The notes under the pieces were generated by a model, which made no database searches, was not told the origin of the DNA, and worked only from the letters and a program-made list of their open reading frames with translations. The position numbers and the translations under genes were made by a program. From positions 1 to 53,560 of the forward strand of contig DYKH01000022.1 of NCBI GenBank assembly GCA_020722685.1: 53,560 bases of DNA, in the 5' to 3' direction. Shown here piece by piece: positions 35,525 through 43,697 of this stretch (positions are counted from its first letter, which is position 1; every line of letters begins with the position of its first letter). Origin of the DNA: Caldithrix sp. (GTDB lineage Bacteria; KSB1; UBA2214; DYKH01).

Positions 35525-36277
35525 TCAGGTTCTCGTCTTAGCTTGGGGTCTGGCAATGATCGAGACGACCAGCGCCGCCAACGCGTTAAAGAAAACGATG
35601 GTGTATCCCGTCGGAAAATCGAATTGATATGAAACGGTTATGGAAACGATATTGATGACAATACCGATAACCCAGGCATTGATGAGCGGAATGCCTCGCC
35701 CAATGATGGTGGCGATCAAAGCCGGCGCCACCAGCAGGGCGAAAAGTACAAAGACGCCGGCCAACTTGACTGCGCTTGTCACCGTTACGGCAAAGGTGAC
35801 GAAAAAAAGAATATCGCGAACAAAGCCATGGGTCTTTTTTTGAAAGAGAAGAATGAGCAATCCTAATATAACGTACAGGACCGCGGTTTTGATAATCTCC
35901 TCTAAGGGTGTGAACAGAATGTCCGCGGCCATCAGTTTTTGAAAAGCTTCCATGCCGTGATAGGATTTGGAGAGCAAGATATACACGGCGGAAAAACCAA
36001 ACGCATACAATAGACCGATGAAGGCTTCCACATTGTTGCTTCTTTGTGAGATCCAGGCGATAATCAGTCCGGCCAGCAAGGCAAAGCTGAGTGAGATGGG
36101 GTAAATGTAGCTACCCTCGAAGAAGAACAAGGAAACCGCGGCGCCAAAGGCGGCCATTTGTCCGATGGCCAGATCAGTGAAAATAATGCCCCGGCTAATG
36201 ATCTCGAGACCGAAATAGGAGTTGATACCCAATAGTACTACCGAAAGCAGGAATGCCGAAAGCAGAATGTCAGTCAT
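35525..36277 (-). CDS. Metal ABC transporter permease (ZnuB/ABC-3 family)
   Basis: Inner-membrane permease of 250 aa with about seven hydrophobic segments. ABC-3 family features include SRGIIFTDLAIGQMAAFGAA, the AVKLAGVFVLFALLVAPALIA segment and the C-terminal FPTGYTIVFFNALAAL. Likely imports zinc, manganese or iron together with the binding protein encoded just upstream. Its ATG overlaps the frame-corrected stop of the binding-protein gene by 8 bases. No ATPase gene is found beside it in the window, which is unusual for this transporter type. Confidence 0.88.
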   Translation of the reverse strand: MTDILLSAFLLSVVLLGINSYFGLEIISRGIIFTDLAIGQMAAFGAAVSLFFFEGSYIYPISLSFALLAGLIIAWISQRSNNVEAFIGLLYAFGFSAVYILLSKSYHGMEAFQKLMAADILFTPLEEIIKTAVLYVILGLLILLFQKKTHGFVRDILFFVTFAVTVTSAVKLAGVFVLFALLVAPALIATIIGRGIPLINAWVIGIVINIVSITVSYQFDFPTGYTIVFFNALAALVVSIIARPQAKTRT

Positions 36278-37164
36278 TGGTCAGCCTCCTAACGATTTCG
36301 TCAAACAATGAGAAGATACCCTCTGTTTCGGGGACCGAGCCAACATCATGAGGCACCTTGATGAGCTTGATGGCGAATTTTTTTCGCCAAGTGCTGGGAG
36401 GCTTCTGCCGGATTGTATACGTCCTGCAAAATGAAACGAACGTCCGAGGCCGTGATTTTCTTTTCCAGCTCTTCTATGTGTTTCGAGGTGGGGGGAATTC
36501 CCGGCAGCATTTCCACGGTTCCCAGGAGCTTGATCTGATACCTTTCCAAAAGATAGTCCAGATTTTTGTGGTATTCGATCACCGTGGTGCCTTTTATTTT
36601 TGCCAATTTCTGCGACCATTCCTCGATCTTCAACTGCCAGCTTGCAGCGAAATCAGCATAGTTCTTATCATAATAATCAGCGGATGCGAGTTCGAGTTCG
36701 GAAAGTTTGTCCGTAATCCCTTTGGCGAGCAGAGGAATATTATAGGGATCAAGATAAAAATGCGGGTTGCCATCCGGATGGATATCGCCCTGCGCCCGGG
36801 AAACGCTTGTGGGCACGTCGATCAATTGCACGAACCGGGAAAGATCCAAAAGACCTCGAGAGCCAACGTTAACCTTGGGATTATTCGCCTGACTAAGAAG
36901 TGGCGGCAGCCAGCCGATTTCGAGCTGAGCGCCATTGATGATGAGTAAATCCGCCCGCCTGAGCTTGGCAATGAACGAAGGCTTGGGCAGAATCGTGTGC
37001 GGATCCCAGGCACCGCCGGCAAGGGCAAACACCCGCACTCGATCCTTGTCGATTTGTTCCACGATGCTGGCAATGTAGGGATACGTAGTCACCACCTGTA
37101 GCCTGTCGGCGAAGGCAGGCAAAACAAGTAGAAAAACAAGCAAGCAGGTAATGATTTTGTTCAT
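36270..37164 (-). pseudogene. ZnuA-like metal-binding protein, interrupted by a homopolymer frameshift
   Basis: Substrate-binding lipoprotein-like component of a metal ABC importer. The signal peptide is MNKIITCLLVFLLVLPAFA; the ligand regions are WDPHTILP, NPHFYLDP and VIEYHKNLDYLLE. As sequenced, the frame ends at 36346 after HLAKKIRHQAHQGAS. Removing one base from the seven-T run at 36378-36384 (A7 on the coding strand) restores FAIKLIKVPHDVGSVPETEG and a proper C-terminal helix to a stop at 36270, giving 297 aa. That tail normally completes the fold and the fourth metal ligand. Sequencing error, transcript slippage and true mutation are all possible. Confidence 0.8.
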
Positions 37165-37182
37165 GTTTTCTCCTTTCGGTGT

Positions 37183-38471
37183 CTAAAATGCGTGTGCGCC
37201 GTGCGCGCCGATTGCAAGATTTATTTGCAAAACCAATTCGTGGTTTTTCTGACGTGAAAGGCCTTTCGGTGTAATTTGGTACCGGCTTTGGTCGAAATTG
37301 TATTGTAGACGAAGTCGGGAAAATTCGGTCGGATTGTATTCCGCCATCACTGAATAGCGGGGCAAGGTATTCGGATAGGCCTTTTCCCTTCCATCTAGCG
37401 AGATGCTGTTGTAATTTATCAGGTCAAAACGTCCACCAAGGCGCAGACGTTTGGAGAGACGACCCACGGCTTGAACATACATGCCGGATTGCCGACGCAG
37501 CAGTGTGTATTCTTGGGCATCATCATTGGATCGCTTCGAGTATTGTTGTCCTTCTGTATAGCGGTAGAGATACTCCGCCTGCACCGAAAGGTAGCGTATG
37601 GAATCAAAAAGATATTTCAAGGTCAGGTCGGCGCCGAGGATTTGGCTGGTTCCATATATCGCCTCTCCTTCAGATTTCACTTGGTCTATGCCATGATTCA
37701 GTCGTGTCTTACCGTAGGCGTGAGAAAGGCCGCCAAGAACGGTGAGCCTGTCGGCGTCAAAGGAGGTCTTTAGGCAGGCGACGGAAAGATTCGGCTTGTC
37801 ACTTTCCGGGACTCGAACCGCGCCGGAAAGATCGGCATAACCGGCATGGCCAAAACTCATATGGTTCTCGCCCTGCAAGATTTCCCAACCCAACATGAGA
37901 TACTGATCTATCGGCGCGACCCAGCTCAACCTCAATCCTTTTTCATTCAAGGAGGATTCTCCGAAAAAAGCGGCGTAGGCCAACGGCAGATCCGAGAAAT
38001 CCCAATAGTGCGTATGTTGCCCATTGATTCTGCCGAACTGACTCAGGAATTTACCTCCTTTGATTTGCAGTCCATAGGGTAGCCGGCGAGTCGCAAAAAT
38101 GCTTCTTCGATCTCGAAAGCGCTCTGCGATAGATGACAAACCACAAACAGATCAAAATAGGGATCCACCACCGATGAAAACACCAATTCCCCATAGTTCA
38201 GGTTGAATCCTCGGCTCGAATTCATGCCTTCATGTTCGTGCTCGGGGTGCTCAGCGTTTTCGTGACTAAAGCCCGGCATGATCAATTTGTCGAAGGTGTC
38301 ATTGCTGTGGTTGCGATAAACATAAGAGGCATCCAAAATCAATGAAATGTCCGGAACGAATTTGGCTTGGGCAAAAGGATTGCTCGGGCTCTCTCCTGTC
38401 TGCGCGCGCACGACCGGCGCGAGTAGGTAGAATACGGTAAGGCAATTGGATACAAGGCAGTACAATCTCAT
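37183..38471 (-). pseudogene. Outer-membrane porin-like protein, interrupted by a homopolymer frameshift
   Basis: Outer-membrane beta-barrel protein associated with the metal transporter. Frame 1 runs 38471-38043: signal MRLYCLVSNCLTVFYLLAPVVRAQ, a His/Glu-rich loop (HENAEHPEHEHEG) and NLNYGELVFSSVVDPYFDL. It then switches after EIEEAF to a second frame ending at 37183: TRRLPYGLQIKGGKFLSQFG, DQYLMLGWEILQGENHMSFG and a C-terminal strand. One extra base in the A5 run at 38095-38099 (T5 on the coding strand) joins both parts into 429 codons. GAGGG precedes ATG 38471. The His-rich loop fits metal binding; the transported substrate is unknown. Confidence 0.8.
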
Positions 38472-38677
38472 GGTTTTCCCTCACAATCGTATTTGGTTTC
38501 ATCACGTGAGAATTGGCCATTTGGGCCTGTTTAGGATTGACCGGCAGCCTTCGCCATGGACATAATGACGGTAGGGTCATTTAGTCCGGATCGAAGTGGC
38601 TGAATCGCCTCGCTCACTATGATGATAGCAGGGTCAGCCTAAAAAGACACGCAAGGCAAGGAAATTAGACACATCTT

Positions 38678-38703
38678 TGGCATGGCACTCGGCTTGCATG
38701 CCA
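38678..38703 (+). promoter_or_regulatory. Inverted repeat TGGCATG..CATGCCA containing a sigma54-like site
   Basis: TGGCATG (38678-38684) and CATGCCA (38697-38703) form a perfect 7-base dyad around 12 bases. Inside it lies TGGCAC-N5-TTGCA (38683-38698, + strand), matching the sigma54 -24/-12 consensus. On the + strand it points antisense into the Cys-rich gene. Equally, the dyad could be an operator about 210 bases upstream of the porin gene. Function unproven. Confidence 0.4.
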
Positions 38704-38735
38704 GGATGAGTTGCTAGGAAAATTCTGAAAAGTGG

Positions 38736-39029
38736 TCAAAAAAGGGGTGGAGCGTGAGGAAGATTACAGCAGAATTCTATGGACTGGCCAAGAGGAAAGT
38801 CTGCTTCAACTTCTACCCAAGCATGAATGACCTCTGATCCGAGGCACTGGCAATAGACTTCAACGTTTGATGCATTGTCATCGATCTGATAACGACACAG
38901 GGGACAATCATCATGGTTCTTGCAATCGTCATGAAAATCAAACGCTGTGGCCCAGCCTGCATATACTATTAGGATGGAGGTCAGGACAATTGCGAGTCCA
39001 CTTGGTTTTGCTAGTGTCTTTATCATCAT
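38736..39029 (-). CDS. Small Cys-rich exported protein
   Basis: Hypothetical exported protein of 97 aa that I do not recognise. A signal peptide or anchor (about 1-29, LAIVLTSILIVYAGWATA) is followed by a short mature part with CKNHDDCPLCRYQ, YCQCLG and a FCCN motif: seven Cys plus several His/Asp, suggesting metal binding or disulfides. It resembles the small exported Cys-rich proteins found beside metal-transport genes. It lies upstream of the porin, binding protein and permease genes on the same strand. A strong promoter ends only 8 bases ahead of the start codon. Confidence 0.6.
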   Translation of the reverse strand: MMIKTLAKPSGLAIVLTSILIVYAGWATAFDFHDDCKNHDDCPLCRYQIDDNASNVEVYCQCLGSEVIHAWVEVEADFPLGQSIEFCCNLPHAPPLF

Positions 39030-39037
39030 GGCCGGAA

Positions 39038-39066
39038 ATTTTACAAAAAATCGATAAGATTGTCAA
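39038..39066 (-). promoter_or_regulatory. Consensus sigma70 promoter of the Cys-rich gene
   Basis: On the - strand, TTGACA (39066-39061) and TAAAAT (39043-39038) with exactly 17 bases between. The predicted transcription start is at about 39031, two bases before the ATG at 39029, so the mRNA would be effectively leaderless. No Shine-Dalgarno sequence precedes the ATG. Confidence 0.7.
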
Positions 39067-39353
39067 TCCTTTTTTTGCATTTGTTGCGATCCGCTCGGGT
39101 CGTGGATAGTCATGGAAAAAGAATCCCCTCACTTGACTTGTCCTAATTTTGGGGGGAATGCTTGGCTTGATTCAAAAACCTGGCTCAATCAAAGTGTATT
39201 TGCGAAGGACATTGAGGTCGGTGAGGCTCTTATCAGTCTTGTGGACGGATTGCCGAACAAAGCCTTGAGGCCAGGTAGGGGAACTCCCCCAAGATAGGTC
39301 GCGACATCTGGAATCTGGCTGTTCGACAATCTGCTGGGTTTTTGAAAGGTACT

Positions 39354-39558
39354 TTATGCCTTGAAACCGGATACTGCCTGTTCACTGGTTTCAAAGGTCT
39401 CGAACACTGTGATCAGCTTGGTGATGATGAGCAGGTTGTGTACCTGATCGTTAGCCCCGGCGATCTTTAGGGTTCCACCGGCGTTTTGCAGAGAAGTATG
39501 GCATGAAATCAGCAAGCCAAGCCCGATACTGCTGAGCCATTCGATCTTTGACAGATCC
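39354..39558 (-). pseudogene. C-terminal fragment of a STAS-domain anti-sigma factor antagonist
   Basis: The - strand encodes KDLSKIEWLSSIGLGLLISC, then GGTLKIAGANDQVHNLL and ITVFETFETSEQAV, ending GFKA and TAA. This is the second half of a STAS domain, including the SSxGLG segment that carries the regulatory Ser. The first 45-50 residues are absent: upstream the sequence turns into low-complexity TTTGCATTTTG repeats. It is a truncated remnant of about 65 codons. The remaining 39067-39353 and 39559-39801 show no supported gene. Confidence 0.7.
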
Positions 39559-39801
39559 TTTGCATTTTGATTTGTCAGTTTGCATTTTGCTATTTGAATT
39601 TTTCATTACCTTCATCAGGAATGCTTTTGGCCCTACTTCGCCAAGAGGTACGCATTTGCCGGATGAACCTATTTTCAGTCCCGCAAATAGTGCTTGAATT
39701 GGTCACTACAAGTTCTAAATTACAGCAAGGGAAAAGAGCGTAAACTGCGCGTCAGAGATTCACGAGCATTATAAGGCGACAAATCGGCAAGAGGAACCAC
39801 T

Positions 39802-41058
39802 GTGTCACCCAAAGAACGAGTTTTGGCAAGCCTAAATCACCGTCAACCGGATGCGGTACCGGTGGATTTCGGCTCAACGGCGGTAACGGGAATTCACGTC
39901 AACTGCGTGGCACAATTGCGTGAGTATTACGGATTAGAAAAAAGGCCGGTAAAAGTCATTGAGCCTTATCAAATGCTCGGCCAATTGGACGATGACTTGA
40001 TGCAAACGATGGGTATTGATGTCCAAGGCGTCATTCCCCCGGAGACGATGTTTGGCTTTCGCAACCTGGATTGGAAGCCATGGCGAATGGATGATGGATT
40101 GGAAGTGTTGGTGCCCGGCCAGTTCAACACCGTGAAGGATCAAAACGGAGACACGCTCATTTTTCCTCAGGGCGATACTTCCGTCTCGCCCAGCGGCAAA
40201 ATGCCCAAAGGCGGCTATTTCTTTGACTCTATCATTCGCCAAGAGCCTCTCAAAGAAGAGTTGGATCCGCAGGATAATTTAGAAGAGTTCAACCTGATTT
40301 CGGAGGAGGATCTCAATTACTTTGCTCAAGCTGCCCAAAAAGCCGCAGCCTCTGGACGAGGCGTCATTGCTAACTTTGGCGGCACCGCCTTGGGTGACAT
40401 CGCTTTAGTCCCGGCGCCGTTCATGAAACACCCAAAAGGCATTCGCGACGTGGAAGAATGGTACATTTCTACCGTCACGCGACAGGACTATATCCACCAA
40501 ATTTTTGACAAGCAGACTGAGATTGCGTTGAAAAATCTGCACCGGATAAAGCAGGTTGTCGGCGATTCGATCCAAGCCGTGTTCCTCTGTGGCACGGACT
40601 TTGGGACTCAGCAATCGACCTTTTGTTCGGAAAAAACTTTTCGCAGACTTTATGGGCCGTATTATAAGCGGCTCAACGACTGGATTCACAAAAACACATC
40701 CTGGAAGACTTTTAAACACTCATGCGGAGCGGTGGAGCCCCTGCTAGAAGCCATGATCGACAGCGGTTTTGATATTCTCAATCCGGTGCAGTGCTCCGCT
40801 CGTGGGATGGCCGCTGAGCATTTGAAAGAGAAATACGGCGACAGGCTGGTGTTCTGGGGCGGCGGCGTCGATACCCAGTCCACACTTGCCTTTGGCACGC
40901 CGGCTCAGGTACGAGAACAAGTGCTACAGCGATGCGAGGTGTTTGGAAGAGACGGCGGCTTTGTCTTTAACTCGGTCCATAACGTGCAAGGCAATACACC
41001 CATCCTGAATGTGGTGGCGATGATGGAGGCGGTTAAGGAATTCAACGGCCGGCGCTAA
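39802..41058 (+). CDS. Uroporphyrinogen decarboxylase family protein
   Basis: Cytoplasmic protein of 418 aa in the URO-D superfamily (HemE/MtaA fold), of the long type seen in many anaerobes. Family landmarks: MSPKERVLASLNHRQPDAVPVDFG at the start, VIANFGGTALG, VFLCGTDFGTQQSTF, FKHSCGAVEPLLEAMIDSGFDILNPVQ and FWGGGVDTQ. The HSCG Cys region resembles zinc-dependent methyltransferases, so a methyl-transfer role is as likely as a role in haem synthesis. No corrinoid protein gene adjoins. The start is supported by GAGGAACC ahead of GTG/ATG near 39802. Confidence 0.85.
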   Translation: MSPKERVLASLNHRQPDAVPVDFGSTAVTGIHVNCVAQLREYYGLEKRPVKVIEPYQMLGQLDDDLMQTMGIDVQGVIPPETMFGFRNLDWKPWRMDDGLEVLVPGQFNTVKDQNGDTLIFPQGDTSVSPSGKMPKGGYFFDSIIRQEPLKEELDPQDNLEEFNLISEEDLNYFAQAAQKAAASGRGVIANFGGTALGDIALVPAPFMKHPKGIRDVEEWYISTVTRQDYIHQIFDKQTEIALKNLHRIKQVVGDSIQAVFLCGTDFGTQQSTFCSEKTFRRLYGPYYKRLNDWIHKNTSWKTFKHSCGAVEPLLEAMIDSGFDILNPVQCSARGMAAEHLKEKYGDRLVFWGGGVDTQSTLAFGTPAQVREQVLQRCEVFGRDGGFVFNSVHNVQGNTPILNVVAMMEAVKEFNGRR

Positions 41059-41693
41059 AACTGCCCTAGAAATCGTGACCAGGTTGATTTTGTATTCTTT
41101 GTCTCAAGTCACTCTGCAAGTTCGAAATGCTGCTAAATTGACGAACAGAAACTAACTAAGGTACGTATAATTAGGCGGCGAAACCAATGGCCTGAGGAAA
41201 GGATCAAGTGCGAGTAGATTAGATCGCCCAATGGCTTAGATCATTTGATTGGTAACCAATCACGGTGTGTTCTGCCAATGCTGTCATTCCCGCGGGGGCA
41301 GGAATCTCCTTTCCATTACCCGGCAAAAGGAGACCCCGGCATACTCAGAGGTGACCGTGTCCTATGATTGGTTACGTTGATTGGCACACGGGATATGTCG
41401 GCAAGAGGAGTGCTTATTCTTTGCTCAAGTTTGCAGCAATGGTCATGATTATTGAGGACGGACATAAGGGACAGCGCCCTGTTGGGGGATTCTGATCGAG
41501 TCCGATCCCAATATTTTACGCAATTTGTTCGATTTGCTCTATATTAGTTCGATGAGGACTGGTGCGAAACGACACTCGTATGTGAGCTGCTTTACCGAGG
41601 CATGCCCTTTCAATTGGCGAAAAAGCATGCAACCCTTTTCATAAGGCGAAACCGGGCTGTTGCTGAAATGAGAGGGATGCAGAAGGAACGATC
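41059..41693. other. Long intergenic stretch with one inverted-repeat element
   Basis: 635 bases between the URO-D-like and adenosine deaminase genes. The only structured feature is the 124-bp element at 41252-41375. No supported gene on either strand. Confidence 0.5.
41252..41375. repeat. Miniature inverted-repeat element, copy A (124 bp)
   Basis: Ends GTAACCAATCACGG and, inverted, GTAACCAATCATAGG. The interior holds TCATTCCCGCGGGGGCAGGAATCTCC-like sequence with an ATTCC/GGAAT dyad. It matches copy B at 50061-50185 along its whole length and the left part matches copy C at 33026. No coding capacity. Confidence 0.8.
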
Positions 41694-42776
41694 GTGGTTG
41701 ATGAAAAATTAAGCGAGTTTATTCGGCTCATGCCAAAGGTTGAGCTGCACCTGCATTTGGAGGGAGCAATTCGCCCGCAAACGGCATTAGACCTTATGAA
41801 ACGCAACAACTCGCACTCTAAAGCGCAGGACATAGACGACATCAAGCGTTTGTATCGCTTTGGCAATCTGACCGAATTTGTTGAAGGTATGCGCACGGTG
41901 TCGGACAATTTGCGCTATTTAGAAGACGTCTGCCGGGTGACTCGTGAGTTGTTGCAATCGCTGGCTGAGCAGAATATCCGCTACGTCGAATTCGATTGTG
42001 CAGTGCAAAAGTATATCGATTTAGGGTTCTCGCTGGCTGAGGTGATTGACACTATTCAATCATGCGCCAAGGAGGTGGCGGATAAGCGCAAATTTCAAGC
42101 TTATCTGGTGGTCAATCTGCTGCGCTCTCATGGCGCCCAAAAGGCGGTCAAATTGGTGGAATCCGTGGCTAAGCTCGATCATCCGTTTGTGGTCGGCATT
42201 GGTCTATCCGGTGACGAGAACAAATACCCGCCGGAAATATTTCGCGACGCATTTATGCTCGCTCGCCAGATGAACCTGCCTCGCACGGCGCACGCGGGCG
42301 AAACCGTGGGCGCAGGAAATGTCTGGAAGGCCATCCGGGAGCTCGATGCTCATAGAATCGACCATGGAACAAAGGCCCAGGAGGATGAGACTTTATTGGA
42401 CTATTTGGTGGAGCATCAGATTCCCCTTACTCAGTGCTTAACGAGCAATTTGAGGCTCAATGTTGTCGAAAGCATCCAGCGCCATCCTTTTGGCTCATTC
42501 CATCGTCGCGGTATGTGCGTCACCCTGAACACCGACGACCCGCAGGTATTCGGAACAACCCTCACGGACGAGTATTTGCTGGCGGCCAACGCCTTTAACT
42601 TGGATGCCCACCAAATAGCCACAATAGTTTTGAACGGCGTCCAAGCATCGTTCATAGATGAAAAAGCGAAACAACAGCTCAGGCTCAATGTGAAAAGCGA
42701 ACTCGACGCGCTCATGGTGAAACTGGGTCTAAAGGACGGCAAGGCGGTTGCAAGAAAAATCTCCAGCCAAGTTTGA
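41694..42776 (+). CDS. add: Adenosine deaminase
   Basis: Zinc-dependent adenosine/adenine deaminase family, 360 aa, cytoplasmic purine salvage. Metal and catalytic motifs: PKVELHLHLEG (HxH), RTAHAGE (His and Glu of the active site), HRIDHG (His) and LNTDDP (Asp pair). Starts with GTG 41694 preceded by AAGGAA at 41683-41688; the next in-frame Met (LMPKVELH) is too far into the fold. Distinguishing adenosine from adenine or aminofutalosine deaminase needs a tree; length and motifs fit Add. It is followed 43 bases later by a small outer-membrane protein gene. Confidence 0.88.
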   Translation: MVDEKLSEFIRLMPKVELHLHLEGAIRPQTALDLMKRNNSHSKAQDIDDIKRLYRFGNLTEFVEGMRTVSDNLRYLEDVCRVTRELLQSLAEQNIRYVEFDCAVQKYIDLGFSLAEVIDTIQSCAKEVADKRKFQAYLVVNLLRSHGAQKAVKLVESVAKLDHPFVVGIGLSGDENKYPPEIFRDAFMLARQMNLPRTAHAGETVGAGNVWKAIRELDAHRIDHGTKAQEDETLLDYLVEHQIPLTQCLTSNLRLNVVESIQRHPFGSFHRRGMCVTLNTDDPQVFGTTLTDEYLLAANAFNLDAHQIATIVLNGVQASFIDEKAKQQLRLNVKSELDALMVKLGLKDGKAVARKISSQV

Positions 42777-42819
42777 CCAAATGGAGCGCCCAATTAACTA
42801 AAGGCACTTTGGAGGTAGT

Positions 42820-43374
42820 ATGAAAATGAGAACGATCGTTTTATCTGTTGGCGTTTTGTTGGCTATCTCTGCAACTGCGGAGGCAGTTGGATTCATCGGC
42901 GTCGGTCCGCGTGCAGGCTACTACAGAGCGCAGGATGCCGATGAAGGTCGTTGGATGGGAGGAGCTTGTGCCCGCATTAAGCTGGGACCCGCCATTGGCG
43001 TCGAAGCCTCTATCGACTATCGGTCGGAGAAATGGGCCAAGGGAGCGCTCACGGTTCGAAGCTGGCCGGTTATGGCGACCGCGATGATTTATCCTCTGCC
43101 TATTGTATATGGTTTAGCCGGTTTTGGCTGGTACAATACAACTTTTGATTATGATCAAAGTCGATTTCCCCTGAAAAAAATCCAAGACAAGACGGACCAG
43201 CAAGTCGGCTGGCACTTTGGCGGCGGATTAGAATTGCCCTTAGGGCCTCTCACGTCTTTAACGGCGGACATCCGTTACGTTTTTCTGGACTATGACTTTT
43301 CTGAAGTTCCGGGAAGCGAGGACCTGAAGGCAAATTTTTATGCCATTACCGTTGGAATACTGATCGGCCTGTAG
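42820..43374 (+). CDS. Small outer-membrane beta-barrel protein
   Basis: Exported protein of 184 aa with signal peptide MKMRTIVLSVGVLLAISATAEA and alternating beta strands typical of an 8-stranded OmpA/OmpX-like barrel: VGPRAGYYRA, ACARIKLGPAIGVEASIDYR, IVYGLAGFGWYNTTFDY, QQVGWHFGGGLELPLG, TADIRYVFLDYDF and the final FYAITVGILIGL. GGAGG is 6 bases before ATG 42820. Function unknown; structural or small-ligand role. A terminator-like hairpin follows at 43438. Confidence 0.75.
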   Translation: MKMRTIVLSVGVLLAISATAEAVGFIGVGPRAGYYRAQDADEGRWMGGACARIKLGPAIGVEASIDYRSEKWAKGALTVRSWPVMATAMIYPLPIVYGLAGFGWYNTTFDYDQSRFPLKKIQDKTDQQVGWHFGGGLELPLGPLTSLTADIRYVFLDYDFSEVPGSEDLKANFYAITVGILIGL

Positions 43375-43437
43375 CCGCCAATCGCGAGGCGATTCGCCTG
43401 AATCTCAAGCGTACAAAAACGGAAATAGCCTGGTTCG

Positions 43438-43477
43438 AAAAGCCCGGCGCAAGTCAAGCTGACTAAACCGGGCTTTT
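43438..43477 (+). terminator. Rho-independent terminator after the small outer-membrane protein
   Basis: AAAAGCCCGG (43438-43447) pairs perfectly with CCGGGCTTTT (43468-43477), with a 20-base loop; the four T residues end the stem. The symmetry would let it work in both directions. The rest of 43375-43697 has no gene. Confidence 0.65.
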
Positions 43478-43627
43478 CCGTGTCGGTTCTGCCGCAGCCA
43501 TTTTTTCTCTCTGAGGACGAATTCGCCTTTGGCACCATTGACCGAGCAATGAACTGTCCCTAATCGGTTCCTTTGTTCAGCCCAACGTCCAAACAAATTC
43601 GGAACGTAAAGAGTGACAGTAATCCAT

Positions 43628-43655
43628 TTGCCTTGCGGCAAATTTTGTTTATATT
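43628..43655 (+). promoter_or_regulatory. Candidate promoter of the ribulokinase gene
   Basis: TTGCCT (43628-43633) and TATATT (43650-43655) are 16 bases apart, about 43 bases before ATG 43698. AGGGATG-type purine-rich sequence (GAGGGATG) near 43686 is a plausible ribosome-binding site. Confidence 0.4.
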
Positions 43656-43697
43656 GTTTCCAAGCAATTAACCGATAAAAAAAATGAGGGATGATAT

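Noticed and set aside
39112..39297. Possible 61-aa frame on the + strand upstream of the URO-D-like gene
   Set aside because: No ribosome-binding site, no domain and unusual composition; not enough to call a gene.
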